64,000 nt of DNA from an uncultured Pelagibacteraceae bacterium (GCA_902535255.1 CACASQ010000001.1:310001-374000); one strand, 5' to 3'. Shown: positions 44,217 through 52,486, counted from the first letter of the stretch. The notes: a model not told the origin generated them from the letters alone. Numbers and translations: made by a program.

Positions 44217-45167
44217 TTAAGAATTAATATATTTCAAAATATTTTTTGCTGGCAAAGTTCTTCTAACCCAGTGGCTAGGAATACTTTCTGGTTTTAATGC
44301 TGCGAAATACGCTCCAACAAAATTTGCTCTTGAGCAATTGCAACCACCAGCTTTAATCGTTTTTGTAATAGCAGATTTATAGCTGTTAGATGTTATAATC
44401 GCGTGAATTGATCCCATAAATGTGCCGGGATAACTACAGGCTTTCCCAAACTTTCTTACGGTCATTGTATGATTTTGGTCTTTTAGTCTTAAAACTTTTT
44501 TAATATTTGTAATTACATCTTTAAAATATTTATTCTTTTTGTATTTTTTAACAAAAGATTGAACAGGATTTCTATCTTTTTTATTAGCTAAATCTATAAT
44601 CTTTAATTTAGATAAAGCATATTTTTCATTTATTCTTGAATTAGCTACAGATTTAATAACCTTTTTAATTTCTTTTTCTTTATAGTTGAAAAGAAAATAA
44701 GGCAGAGCAGCACAATAACCATCAGACTCGTTTACTTTAGTGCCACCAGTGATAATTTTCTTAGATTTGATATTTTGTATAGTCTCTAAGATATTTTGAT
44801 GAATCCACGGACCATTCATAGGCTTTTTCCATTTCACTTTTTTATATTTTTTTCTTAATTTTAGATTTTTCCAATAATTTGACCCTGGTCCAAAGTGTTT
44901 TATGATATTTCTTTTGAAATTCCTAAAAATTTCTGATTTTTTTTTTGAGGAAATTAAAGTTTGAAACATTACTTGTCCAATATCATTATACCCTGAAACC
45001 TTTCCAGTTTTAATGTTATAAAAAGGACTTCTATTTTTTTTCAAAAAAACTATTTCTTTTTTTCCCTTAATATATTTCTTTAACTTTTTTGGATCGTATA
45101 CCCAGTGTAGAGGTCTAGTCGCTGCGTCCGCAACTGTTGCGCCCAAAAAAATATGTAAATTATTCAT
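44217..45167 (-). CDS. ADP-ribosylglycohydrolase-fold protein, J1-crystallin-like
   Basis: The 316-residue protein has the ARH family start HIFLGATVADAATRPLHWVYD near 5-25 and C-terminal AGGCNCSRANFVGAYFAAL near 275-293. In classical ADP-ribosylhydrolases this last segment is GGDTD with metal-binding Asp residues; here it is GGCNCSR, like J1-crystallin and selenoprotein J relatives. Hydrolase activity is therefore doubtful. The middle is very Lys-rich. It overlaps the rlmN end by 8 bases. Function unknown. Confidence 0.75.
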   Translation of the reverse strand: MNNLHIFLGATVADAATRPLHWVYDPKKLKKYIKGKKEIVFLKKNRSPFYNIKTGKVSGYNDIGQVMFQTLISSKKKSEIFRNFKRNIIKHFGPGSNYWKNLKLRKKYKKVKWKKPMNGPWIHQNILETIQNIKSKKIITGGTKVNESDGYCAALPYFLFNYKEKEIKKVIKSVANSRINEKYALSKLKIIDLANKKDRNPVQSFVKKYKKNKYFKDVITNIKKVLRLKDQNHTMTVRKFGKACSYPGTFMGSIHAIITSNSYKSAITKTIKAGGCNCSRANFVGAYFAALKPESIPSHWVRRTLPAKNILKYINS

Positions 45168-46251
45168 TAAACACAGCTTTACTATTCGCTAGCGATCCAC
45201 AAGATGCATTTATGTCTCTACCTCTACTTCTCCTAAACAAAGAGAGAAATCCAGCTTCTTGGATTGTTTTAGAAAACTTATCTATATTTTCTTGAGTCGC
45301 TGGTTTAAAATCCTTGTTTGAAAGAGGATTAAATTCAATTAAATTTAATTTTGAAGGAACTTTTTTCATAATCTTTATCAGTTCTTTAGCGTGTACATCC
45401 GTCAAATTCTCATCTAAACATATCCACTCGATAAAAATAGGTAATTTTGTTTTTTCGTAATATTTTTTCAATTTTGGTAATAACGAATTAATTGAATATT
45501 TATCATTTATTGCCATTAATTTTGACCTGTGTTTTGGTATTGAACTATGCAGGCTCCATGCAAGATAAACATCCAATTCATTAGCCGCCCATTCAATAGC
45601 ATCTAAATTATCTTTTTTGGTTCCGACTCCTACAGTACTAACTGTGATCCTAGTTCTTCCGTACTCTAGGCCATCTTTATTTTTTGAATTATCAATTGCT
45701 ACTTTAACATTATCTAAATTTAAAAACGGTGAACCTTCACCCATCAATACTTGATTGGTTATTTTTTTCTGTGTCGACCAATCGTTAATATAATCTTTAC
45801 TTAAAATTATTTGTGAGATTATTTCTCCCGGTGATAAATTCCTTACTAATTTCTTTGAGATTTGAGCTGTGGCGCAAAATTCACAAGAGAGATAACAACC
45901 TACAGATACAGATAAACAAATTGTATATCTGCTTTGCGATTTATCAGGAATAAGAACTGTCTCGACATTTCGTTTATCTTTAAGCTCTAAAAGAAATTTT
46001 ATAGTCCCGTCATTAGATTTTTGAACATCTATAATTTTTGGTTTTTCTAAACTAATCAAATCTTTGATTTTGTTTCTAAGTTCAACTCCAAATGTTGTAA
46101 GCTCATCAAAACTTTTGATATTCTTTTTATAAACTGCATTAAAAAGTTGTTGAGACCTCATCTTTGCTTTTTTTGGTTCAACTTCTCCTTTTTCAATTAA
46201 AAAAGCTTTCAGCTGATCAAAATTAAGATCATAAAAATTTTGTTTTTCCAT
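45160..46251 (-). CDS. rlmN: 23S rRNA (adenine2503-C2)-methyltransferase RlmN
   Basis: The 363-residue radical SAM protein has the cluster motif CYLSCEFC near 118-125, NQVLMGEGSPFLN, VSTVGVGTKKDN, LHSSIPKHRSKLMAIN and the C-terminal LFRRSRGRDINASCGSLA, whose Cys is the methyl-carrying/catalytic residue. Family knowledge: methylates A2503 of 23S rRNA and tRNA adenine 37. It begins next to the unexplained spacer 46252-46619, and a hairpin lies in its leader. Confidence 0.95.
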   Translation of the reverse strand: MEKQNFYDLNFDQLKAFLIEKGEVEPKKAKMRSQQLFNAVYKKNIKSFDELTTFGVELRNKIKDLISLEKPKIIDVQKSNDGTIKFLLELKDKRNVETVLIPDKSQSRYTICLSVSVGCYLSCEFCATAQISKKLVRNLSPGEIISQIILSKDYINDWSTQKKITNQVLMGEGSPFLNLDNVKVAIDNSKNKDGLEYGRTRITVSTVGVGTKKDNLDAIEWAANELDVYLAWSLHSSIPKHRSKLMAINDKYSINSLLPKLKKYYEKTKLPIFIEWICLDENLTDVHAKELIKIMKKVPSKLNLIEFNPLSNKDFKPATQENIDKFSKTIQEAGFLSLFRRSRGRDINASCGSLANSKAVFNE

Positions 46252-46312
46252 TGAGAGGATATTAAAGACTTAAGTGGGGATTTTAAAGTCCCCACCCTAT
46301 AAAAGTTTAAAG

Positions 46313-46332
46313 CTGATTTTTATCAGTTTTTT
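46313..46332 (+). terminator. Terminator-like hairpin (plus strand)
   Basis: CTGAT-TTTT-ATCAG followed by six T residues. The stem is short and weak. No plus-strand gene ends before it, so it may be chance or belong to an RNA in this spacer. Confidence 0.35.
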
Positions 46333-46543
46333 AAATGCTTCAAAATTTTTCCGGAATTTTTTCCATTTTTAACCAAATAGCCAGCCGTTCCATTGGCGTT
46401 AGCATCGGGGCTTTTTGGTTTTTACTTAACTGCATTTAGAGTTTCTGCTCAGCTTTTTTAACGGCAGAATTTCCATACAGTTTGCTAAATCTATTCATAG
46501 CAACTCCTTTCATTTCTACCAACTTTGCAACCCTTTATAGGTC

Positions 46544-46570
46544 CGGCATGTCGAATGCCGAGTTTTTTTT
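46544..46570 (+). terminator. Rho-independent terminator (plus strand) with no matching gene
   Basis: CGGCAT-GTCGA-ATGCCG followed by AG and eight T residues is a good terminator on the plus strand. The nearest upstream gene (rlmN) is on the other strand, so a plus-strand non-coding transcript from this spacer is implied, unless the hairpin serves as a 5' leader structure on the minus strand. Confidence 0.6.
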
Positions 46571-46619
46571 CCCATGACAGATGGATAATTAAACTTTAAT
46601 ATAAGGTTTATATTTGTCA

Positions 46620-46775
46620 ATGGATAATAAGCTTTTAGGAGTAATCATTATAGGTTTTGGTCTATTAGTTCTATTCAGCGAACAAGAATACTCTTGGGTT
46701 ATATCAGCCATTTCAGTGGGGATAGGTTCGGGATTTCTAATACGAAAAAATGAAAAAAATGATATAGACAATTAA
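46620..46775 (+). CDS. 51-residue membrane protein, unknown function
   Basis: A short open frame from ATG at 46620: MDNKLLGVIIIGFGLLVLFS, a hydrophilic turn (EQEYSW), a second hydrophobic stretch VISAISVGIGSGFLI, then RKNEKNDIDN. Two membrane helices with a charged C-terminus are predicted by eye. It ends 2 bases before the flavodoxin-fold gene, which suggests an operon. No family was recognised. Confidence 0.6.
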   Translation: MDNKLLGVIIIGFGLLVLFSEQEYSWVISAISVGIGSGFLIRKNEKNDIDN

Positions 46776-46777
46776 AG

Positions 46778-47359
46778 ATGTCTAAAAAAATTTTTATTGT
46801 TTACGGCCATCACGACATAAAAAAATCATTTAATGCTTCTGTAAGAGATACTTTTATCGAAGAAGCAAAAAAATTAGGTTATCAAATTGATTTAGTTAAT
46901 TTACATGAGGAAAAACCGATTCCTTTTTTTGATGGTTCTGGCCCTAATCATCAAATTTTAGATTATAGAAAAAGACTAGAATCTAGTGATGTATTATTTA
47001 TGATTTCACCTTGTTATAATCTGAGAGCAACAGCAATTTTAGAAAATTGGATTGATTTAACTTTAGCTCCTAAATGGTTTTTCTCTTTTAAAAGACTTGT
47101 TGGCAATTGGGGTTACCCTGTTGCAGGTGCGATGAAAGGTAGAAAAGCTATAATGTCGATGTCTTACGGTGGAAATTGGTTTTCAATTCAAACCTGGTTT
47201 CAAAATATCCCATTTAGGAGAATTAAAGCAGGAGTTTTAAAGCTTGGTGGAATGGAAACAACCTACATAAGATTTTATGAGGTTTTACCAGGTATGACAC
47301 AAAAAAAATTTAATTCACATATGGAAAAAGTAAGAAAACTAGTGCGAAATTTAAAATAA
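46778..47359 (+). CDS. Flavodoxin-fold NAD(P)H oxidoreductase/quinone reductase
   Basis: The 193-residue protein has the flavodoxin_2 fold pattern: KIFIVYGHHDIKKSFNASV near 4-22 (FMN/FAD phosphate loop, HxxxxSFN), SSDVLFMISPCYNLRATAILENWID near 70-94 (in part), and a YGGNWFSIQTWF region. Family knowledge: reduces quinones or other electrophiles with NAD(P)H using flavin. The substrate is unknown. It follows the 51-residue membrane protein with a 2-base gap. Confidence 0.85.
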   Translation: MSKKIFIVYGHHDIKKSFNASVRDTFIEEAKKLGYQIDLVNLHEEKPIPFFDGSGPNHQILDYRKRLESSDVLFMISPCYNLRATAILENWIDLTLAPKWFFSFKRLVGNWGYPVAGAMKGRKAIMSMSYGGNWFSIQTWFQNIPFRRIKAGVLKLGGMETTYIRFYEVLPGMTQKKFNSHMEKVRKLVRNLK

Positions 47360-47394
47360 TTTAATTTTCCATTTAAAAAGTATATAAGGCAGTT

Positions 47395-47841
47395 ATGGAA
47401 GGTTTTAAAAATTGGATGACTGAAGCAGCTAACATCATGTTTGATGATAGTAAAAACGACTTAAGAAGCTTGCCAAAGTCTGTAAGGCTTCAAATTTTAA
47501 TTGTTTTGTCTTTTGTTTGGTCCACTGTGTTTAGCCTCTATGTATTTAGCGTAACCTCCTTTATTTTTGGTTGGGCTGGAGTAGTTATGGCGCATATTGG
47601 ATTAATCATAGCAGTTTACTTAACATTTAAATTTTTTCACAAAAAACAAGAACAACCAGTCAGTGTTTTTCAATCTGGGAATTATAATCCTGCAAAAATA
47701 TTTGCAGTCTTTTTTATTGTTTTTTTTATCTTTATTTTTACTAAGGGTATTGACGTTCTAACAAGGACTAATAGTTACGAAACACCTTACTCTGGTCCTG
47801 AAACGACTACTGAAGAAAGAATCAAAAGATTTGTAAAATAG
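47395..47841 (+). CDS. Integral membrane protein, unknown function
   Basis: The 148 residues have a polar N-terminus (1-30), three hydrophobic segments (about 33-58, 61-79 and 102-121) and a charged C-terminus. No domain was recognised. It lies between the flavodoxin-fold and FAH-family genes on the same strand, with gaps of 35 and 24 bases. It has no signal peptide. Confidence 0.65.
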   Translation: MEGFKNWMTEAANIMFDDSKNDLRSLPKSVRLQILIVLSFVWSTVFSLYVFSVTSFIFGWAGVVMAHIGLIIAVYLTFKFFHKKQEQPVSVFQSGNYNPAKIFAVFFIVFFIFIFTKGIDVLTRTNSYETPYSGPETTTEERIKRFVK

Positions 47842-47865
47842 CGATTCCAAGAATAAAATTAATCA

Positions 47866-48699
47866 ATGAAATTATTAAGAGTTGGAGAATTAGGAAGTGA
47901 AATTGTTGCTGCCTTAGATAATAATAATGTCATTAGGGATTTATCAGATCATATTAAAGATTTAAATCCACAGACAATTAATGAAGAAACATTAAATAAA
48001 TTAAAAAGAATAAAATTATCTGAACTAAGGGAAATTAACTCAAACATTAGAATTGGCGCTTGCATCTCAAATCCTGTAGATTTTTTAGCAATAGGTTTAA
48101 ACTATAAAGCACATGCAGAAGGCACCAAATCAAAATTACCAACTGAACCAATTGTTTTTAATAAAAGCTCAGGATGTATTCAGGGTCCTTATGATCAAAT
48201 AGTAAAACCTATATCTGCTAATAAAATGGATTACGAAGTTGAAGTTGCAATGATTATTGGTCGAGAAGGCAAATATATTAAAGAGGAAAATGCTCAAGAT
48301 TATGTATTTGGCTATTGTATCGTTAATGACATATCTGAAAGGTCTTGGCAAAAAGAAAGAGGTGGCCAATGGATCAAAGGTAAATCTATAGCAGGACCAA
48401 CAGGGCCCTATCTTGTGACCAAAGATGAAATAAAAAACTTAAATAATATTAATTTAGAGTTAGATGTAAATGGCAACAGAAGACAAACTGGAAATACAGA
48501 AAGAATGATTTTTAATTTCAATTTTTTAATTTCTCACTTGAGTCAATTTATGACTTTATATCCTGGGACAATTATCACTACCGGGACACCTGCGGGTACG
48601 GCAATGGAAATGGAAAAACCTGAATTTCTAAAGCCAGGTGACAAAATTCACTTAAAAGTAGATGGACTAGGTGAGCAATTACATGAAATAATAGAATAA
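47866..48699 (+). CDS. Fumarylacetoacetate hydrolase family protein
   Basis: The 277-residue protein has the FAH fold signatures AIGLNYKAHAEG, the metal site DYEVEVAMIIGREGKYI near 124-138, GYCIVNDISERSWQ and GTIITTGTPAGTAM. Family knowledge: cleaves C-C bonds in acylpyruvates and homologues or acts as an isomerase/decarboxylase. Substrate not assigned. The next short gene starts 2 bases after its stop. Confidence 0.9.
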   Translation: MKLLRVGELGSEIVAALDNNNVIRDLSDHIKDLNPQTINEETLNKLKRIKLSELREINSNIRIGACISNPVDFLAIGLNYKAHAEGTKSKLPTEPIVFNKSSGCIQGPYDQIVKPISANKMDYEVEVAMIIGREGKYIKEENAQDYVFGYCIVNDISERSWQKERGGQWIKGKSIAGPTGPYLVTKDEIKNLNNINLELDVNGNRRQTGNTERMIFNFNFLISHLSQFMTLYPGTIITTGTPAGTAMEMEKPEFLKPGDKIHLKVDGLGEQLHEIIE

Positions 48700-48701
48700 G
48701 T

Positions 48702-48812
48702 ATGTCAAAAAGATATTCGGGTAAAAGTCAAAAAGATAGAAGCTTTATGAAAAAAGCAAAGTTATCTTTAAAAGAAAAGAGAAAGCTTAAAAGAGAGAGA
48801 AAAAATAAATAA
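48702..48812 (+). CDS. 36-residue very basic peptide, unknown function
   Basis: Starting ATG at 48702 the peptide MSKRYSGKSQKDRSFMKKAK continues Lys/Arg-rich to the end (RKLKRERKNK). About half the residues are Lys or Arg, so nucleic-acid or ribosome contact is possible. It starts 2 bases after the FAH gene, and its TAA overlaps the SRAP ATG (TAATG), which supports translation coupling. Confidence 0.55.
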   Translation: MSKRYSGKSQKDRSFMKKAKLSLKEKRKLKRERKNK

Positions 48813-49438
48813 TGTGTGGAAGATATAGCATTCGGAAACCAGTTTCTAAAACCGCTGATTTGGTAAAAACAAACATTAAGGTTGAGGATACAGATAATTA
48901 TAATGCACACCCAACTCAAAAGTTACCTGTAATAAAATCCTATTCAAATGGTAAGGCTCTTGAGCTCTATGAGTGGGGATTAGTTCCGAGTTGGTCTAAA
49001 AAATTAGATAAGTTTTCTCCCCTTATTAATGCAAGGAGAGAAACCCTTATGGAAAAGGTTACTTTTAAGAATCTTATCCAGACATCAAGATGTATTATTC
49101 CAGCTGATGGGTATTATGAATGGAAAAGGGAAGATAAAACAAAAACTCCCTATTATTTTTCGAAAGAGGATGATGAATTGATGTATTTTGCCGGGATATA
49201 TCAGAATAACCAGTTTTGTATAATCACAAGAGAAGCTACTGAAAAAATTAGTACCGTCCATCACAGAGAACCAATGATTATTAATCAAAGCCAGATTAAT
49301 AATTATTTGAACATCAAAAAAGATGCTATGGAAATATTAAATTCTATTAAACCTCCCAATTTAAAGTTTCATGAGATATCAAAAGATGTTAATAATCCAG
49401 TAAATAATGACCCTGCTTTAACTAAACCTTTAAACTAA
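48812..49438 (+). CDS. yedK: SRAP/YedK-family abasic-site-processing protein
   Basis: The 208-residue protein starts MCGRYSIR with the invariant Cys2 that crosslinks to abasic DNA, then NARRETL near 71-77, IPADGYYEWKRE with the conserved Glu, and STVHHREPMII with the catalytic His. Family knowledge: HMCES/YedK forms a protective covalent link to abasic sites in single-stranded DNA. Start overlaps the stop of the 36-residue gene; the dioxygenase gene begins at the next base. Confidence 0.93.
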   Translation: MCGRYSIRKPVSKTADLVKTNIKVEDTDNYNAHPTQKLPVIKSYSNGKALELYEWGLVPSWSKKLDKFSPLINARRETLMEKVTFKNLIQTSRCIIPADGYYEWKREDKTKTPYYFSKEDDELMYFAGIYQNNQFCIITREATEKISTVHHREPMIINQSQINNYLNIKKDAMEILNSIKPPNLKFHEISKDVNNPVNNDPALTKPLN

Positions 49439-50248
49439 ATGAATTTATCTATCACACCGGGAAAAAATAATGTTGGTGCTTATATCAACAACATTAATTT
49501 AAAATCCCTAGATCAAGATCAGGCAACAGAAATAAAAAAAATTTTAAACAAGTACGGAGTTATATTTATAAAAGAACAAAATCTTGATCCTGAAACTTAT
49601 CAAAACTTTGCAAAAAATATAGGCCGTCCCGTAGTGTATCCAAGACTTAAAGGTTTAGATGAAAAATTTCCATTTATTAATGTAATCGAGAGGAAGCCTG
49701 ATGACAAAAATTTAAGTTTTGGCTCTAGCTGGCTTCATCAGGATACAAGTTATTTAGCTAATGATAGACCGAGATATACAATGTTAATGGGTATGGAAAT
49801 ACCAGTTGGCCAAGGTAATACTATATTCTCATCTGGTTTTAATGCTTATGATAAATTACCAGACGACATTAAAGAAAAGATTAAAGATGCTACTGGAGTT
49901 TTTTCATCGGCAGGTCCAATAGCAATAACAAGACTTGAGCGAGAAAAAGAAATGGGAATAAAATCTTCAGAAAGTATGGAGGCCGAACATCCGATAGTTA
50001 TTACTGTAGATGGAAAGAAAACTCTTTATGTATCTCCAGGGCATTTAATGAAGATTAAAAATGTAAAGGAAGACGAAGCTGAATATTTAAAAAATTATTT
50101 AGTAGATCACGTAAATAAAGAAGAGTTTATATTTTCATATGAGTGGACAAAAGGTGATATCTGTCTTTGGGATAATTTAAGTATTCTGCATATGGCTAGT
50201 GAAATAAAGAACTGCAGAAGAGTTATGCATAGAATAACAATTAAATAA
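49439..50248 (+). CDS. TauD/TfdA-family Fe(II)/2-oxoglutarate dioxygenase
   Basis: The 269-residue protein has the iron facial triad SWLHQDTSYL near 97-106 (His and Asp) and distal His in LSILHMASE near 247-255, with the 2-oxoglutarate Arg in CRRVMHRITI. GVIFIKEQNLDPETYQ near the start matches the family. Family knowledge: hydroxylates substrates such as taurine, gamma-butyrobetaine or aromatic ethers; the substrate here is unknown. It converges with purK. Confidence 0.88.
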   Translation: MNLSITPGKNNVGAYINNINLKSLDQDQATEIKKILNKYGVIFIKEQNLDPETYQNFAKNIGRPVVYPRLKGLDEKFPFINVIERKPDDKNLSFGSSWLHQDTSYLANDRPRYTMLMGMEIPVGQGNTIFSSGFNAYDKLPDDIKEKIKDATGVFSSAGPIAITRLEREKEMGIKSSESMEAEHPIVITVDGKKTLYVSPGHLMKIKNVKEDEAEYLKNYLVDHVNKEEFIFSYEWTKGDICLWDNLSILHMASEIKNCRRVMHRITIK

Positions 50249-51292
50249 TTATTTTTTTAAAATCGTAAGGTGTCCCATTTTTCTTTTATCTTTAATAGAT
50301 TTTTTTCCGTAATCATAAAAAAATTCATTTTTACTAAATGTTTTGGATCTATAAGTCTCGATATCTTTTCCTAAGACATTAAGCATTTCAGCATTAGAAA
50401 TTTTTTCAACTTTTTTTACACCAAGATTACACACAGCTGCAACATGTCCAGAAAATTGACTTACGGAAAAGGCATTTATTGTTAGGTGGCCTGAATTATG
50501 GACTCTTGGAGCAATTTCATTGACTAACAAATTGTCATCTTGATCGACAAAATATTCAACACACATCGTGCCAACATAATCCAATTTTTCTGAAATAAGT
50601 TTTGCATTACTCTGAGCTTTAACAAAAATTTCTTTATTTATCTCTGCGGGGATTTTTGAATGATTTAAAATTTGGTCTTTGTGAATATTTTCTATGGGCT
50701 CATAAATATAAGTTTCACCATTTAAATATCTTGTTATAACAACTGATATTTCTTTTTTTAAATTTACCTTTTTTTCTAAAATATAGTCAGCAGTGAAACA
50801 CCAATTTTTTTTTATATCATTAAGAGAGTTTAAAATATATTGTCCGTGTCCATCATAGCCGAGTGTATTAGATTTTAAGATTCCAGGTAATAAGTTTTTA
50901 TTCTTTTCGACATCCCCAGCCTTTTTGATAAAGGCCCAGTCTGTAGTTTTAATACCCAAATCATTGACGAAAGTTTTTTCTAATTTTCTGTTTTGAATTA
51001 TCTTATTTATTTCAGGTTTAGGTAAGACTTTTTTTTCTTTATTGATCTCATTTAAAATATTTATTGGAATATTTTCAAACTCATAAGTAATAATATCGAC
51101 TTTCTTTACAAATTCTTTTATCTTTTCTTTGTTGTCGTATTGTGAGTAGATAAATTCATCCGAGTAATTTTGGGCAGGTCCATTTTCATCATCTGATATT
51201 ACTATAGTTTTAATATTAAGTTTTTTTGCAGCCTGACAAAGTAATAATCCAAGTTGACCTGAACCAATAATCCCTAGGGTGCTTATTGTCAT
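50249..51292 (-). CDS. purK: N5-carboxyaminoimidazole ribonucleotide synthase
   Basis: The 347-residue ATP-grasp protein starts GIIGSGQLGLLLCQAAKKL near 7-25, has EFENIPINIL near 71-80, and ends its ATP-grasp fold with LVNEIAPRVHNSGHLTINA. Family knowledge: makes N5-CAIR from AIR, bicarbonate and ATP. It follows purE on the same strand after 4 bases, completing the two-step bacterial route. Confidence 0.95.
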   Translation of the reverse strand: MTISTLGIIGSGQLGLLLCQAAKKLNIKTIVISDDENGPAQNYSDEFIYSQYDNKEKIKEFVKKVDIITYEFENIPINILNEINKEKKVLPKPEINKIIQNRKLEKTFVNDLGIKTTDWAFIKKAGDVEKNKNLLPGILKSNTLGYDGHGQYILNSLNDIKKNWCFTADYILEKKVNLKKEISVVITRYLNGETYIYEPIENIHKDQILNHSKIPAEINKEIFVKAQSNAKLISEKLDYVGTMCVEYFVDQDDNLLVNEIAPRVHNSGHLTINAFSVSQFSGHVAAVCNLGVKKVEKISNAEMLNVLGKDIETYRSKTFSKNEFFYDYGKKSIKDKRKMGHLTILKK

Positions 51293-51296
51293 TGAA

Positions 51297-51782
51297 TTAT
51301 GGTTTTTTTTTAATGGATTTAGTTTGTAAACGTTTCCACTTTTCTAAATTTGATTTAATTTTTTCATCAAAATTTCCAATAATTGAGGCAGCAAGTAACC
51401 CGGCATTCATGGATCCATTAATTGCCATAGTAGCTACAGGACAGCCACGTGGCATTTGCACTATTGATAATAAACTATCTAAACCCTTAAGTTTTTTTGT
51501 TTCTATCGGGACACCTATTACCGGTAAGGAAGACAAAGATGCCACCATACCAGGCAAATGGGCTGAGCCCCCTGCACCAGCTACAATAACACCAAAGCCA
51601 TTTTTTGAAGCTGACTCAGCAAATTGAAACATTCTTTTAGGTGTTCTGTGTGCACTAACTATAGATAATTGAAATTTTACCTTTAGGATTCTTAAAATTT
51701 TCTCGCATTCTTTCATTACGGAATAATCTGATTTAGATCCCATAATGATTGCTACCTTATTATTGAGTTTATTATGTTTCAC
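51297..51782 (-). CDS. purE: N5-carboxyaminoimidazole ribonucleotide mutase
   Basis: The protein has the PurE core IIMGSKSDYSVMKECEKIL, SAHRTPKRM with catalytic His/Arg, and GAGGSAHLPGM, near residues 12-82. Family knowledge: converts N5-CAIR to CAIR in purine synthesis. No ATG precedes the first strand; I propose GTG at 51782, while a TTG at 51797 (166 residues) is also in frame and the true start may be either. It precedes purK. Confidence 0.93.
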   Translation of the reverse strand: MKHNKLNNKVAIIMGSKSDYSVMKECEKILRILKVKFQLSIVSAHRTPKRMFQFAESASKNGFGVIVAGAGGSAHLPGMVASLSSLPVIGVPIETKKLKGLDSLLSIVQMPRGCPVATMAINGSMNAGLLAASIIGNFDEKIKSNLEKWKRLQTKSIKKKP

Positions 51783-51816
51783 AGAGCAATTTAACAATTA
51801 TTGATATAAAAACAAT

Positions 51817-51924
51817 GGCCTAATTAGATTAAGCCACTGATTTATTTAGGAGGAAAGATTATGTTCGAACTCTAAAATTTAGAAATTTTGGACTATTTTG
51901 AAGTTCGAAAAGAGAGATTTTTTT
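51817..51924 (+). other. Possible leader/small RNA with Shine-Dalgarno and 4-codon ORF
   Basis: Within the 296-base gap: hairpin 51817-51835 (GGCcTAAT-TAG-ATTAaGCC), an exact AGGAGG at 51848-51853, ATG at 51861 seven bases later with only Met-Phe-Glu-Leu before TAA, then an 8-bp stem TTCGAACT (51864-51871)/AGTTCGAA (51902-51909) around an inner A/T hairpin, and T7 at 51918-51924. This order resembles an attenuator or a short RNA with a terminator. No matching family recognised; the downstream plus-strand gene is over 650 bases away. Confidence 0.4.
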
Positions 51925-51981
51925 AAATTTTTTATTAGTGTTATTCTTAAGCTTGTTTTTCTTTAAATATTTAATTCTCAT
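51859..51981 (-). CDS. Possible 40-residue basic protein (weak)
   Basis: On the minus strand an ORF from ATG at 51981 gives MRIKYLKKNKLKNNTNKKFK, then KISLFELQNSPKFLNFRVRT. The same frame stays open about 36 codons upstream with protein-like content (for example CLNFRYKLYSTQVCKFSNTC) to near the ybgC stop but has no ATG there. It overlaps the candidate plus-strand RNA. It could be a real small protein, a decayed gene or chance. Confidence 0.3.
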   Translation of the reverse strand: MRIKYLKKNKLKNNTNKKFKKISLFELQNSPKFLNFRVRT

Positions 51982-52093
51982 AGCTCTTTTTAGTTTATTT
52001 TTAGCTCTACAAGTATTGCTAAATTTGCAAACTTGAGTTGAATATAGTTTATAACGAAAATTTAGGCATATATTAGGCGTTTCTTGGCCAAAT

Positions 52094-52486
52094 TTAAATT
52101 TTTGTAAAAAAATCTTTAGAAAGTTTTTTTATCGACCCACTTCGATCTACAACTGCTAGTTCCACTTCTGCGCTAACAAGAATTTCCCCGCCTCTTTTAA
52201 CCTCTTGAAGCAAGTTTAGTCTAACGTTGGTTTTTTTGAAAACGGTTGTTTCAACACTTAAATTATCCTCAAAAACAGCAGATTTCAGATATTTTATGTT
52301 ACAGGTTCTAACGACAAACATAATATCGTACTCGTTCATTAGTTGAGTTAAATTAAGACCAAGTTTTTCGTTTATTAACTCCGTTCTAGCTCTCTCAATA
52401 TATTGAAGATATCTTGAATAAAATACTCGACCAAAATCAACGTCCTCAACAAAAACTTTCAATTTATAAATGTGTCTTTTTGACAT
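52094..52486 (-). CDS. ybgC: YbgC-family acyl-CoA thioesterase
   Basis: A hot-dog-fold protein with VFVEDVDFGRVFYSRYLQYIE (quoted in part as FVEDVDFGRVFY) and RARTELI in the N-terminal third; the usual catalytic D-x-D/Y pattern is present as DVDFG. Family knowledge: hydrolyses short acyl-CoAs or acyl-ACP and is often next to tol-pal genes, which are not in the window. I use the Met at 52486 (130 residues); an ATG at 52522 adds 12 residues unlike the family. Confidence 0.85.
   Translation of the reverse strand: MSKRHIYKLKVFVEDVDFGRVFYSRYLQYIERARTELINEKLGLNLTQLMNEYDIMFVVRTCNIKYLKSAVFEDNLSVETTVFKKTNVRLNLLQEVKRGGEILVSAEVELAVVDRSGSIKKLSKDFFTKI

Larger units (their letters stand above)
46252..46619. 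other. Structured spacer with micro-ORFs, unexplained
   Basis: A 368-base gap with more G+C than its surroundings in its middle (46340-46430). On the minus strand an AAAGGAG Shine-Dalgarno site (46504-46510) precedes ATG at 46498 and a 20-codon ORF (MNRFSKLYGNSAVKKAEQKL); its stop directly abuts an ATG at 46435 opening a 31-codon ORF (starts MQLSKNQKAP) to 46340. A second frame in the same DNA reads SPDANANGTAGYLVKNGKNS, also protein-like. Hairpins are at 46274-46295, 46313-46326 and 46544-46560. It may be an RNA gene, a leader or a decayed gene; no family recognised. Confidence 0.45.

Noticed and set aside
46543-46562. Isolated tRNA T-arm (GTCGAAT-like loop)
   Set aside because: Loop lacks the TTC-R-A pattern and no acceptor, D or anticodon arms are nearby; a terminator is the better reading.
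46252-46619. tmRNA, RNase P RNA or 6S RNA
   Set aside because: No tRNA-like ends or tag reading frame ending in AA for tmRNA, no GAGGAAAGTCC core of RNase P, and no primary-sequence hallmark for 6S; left unassigned.
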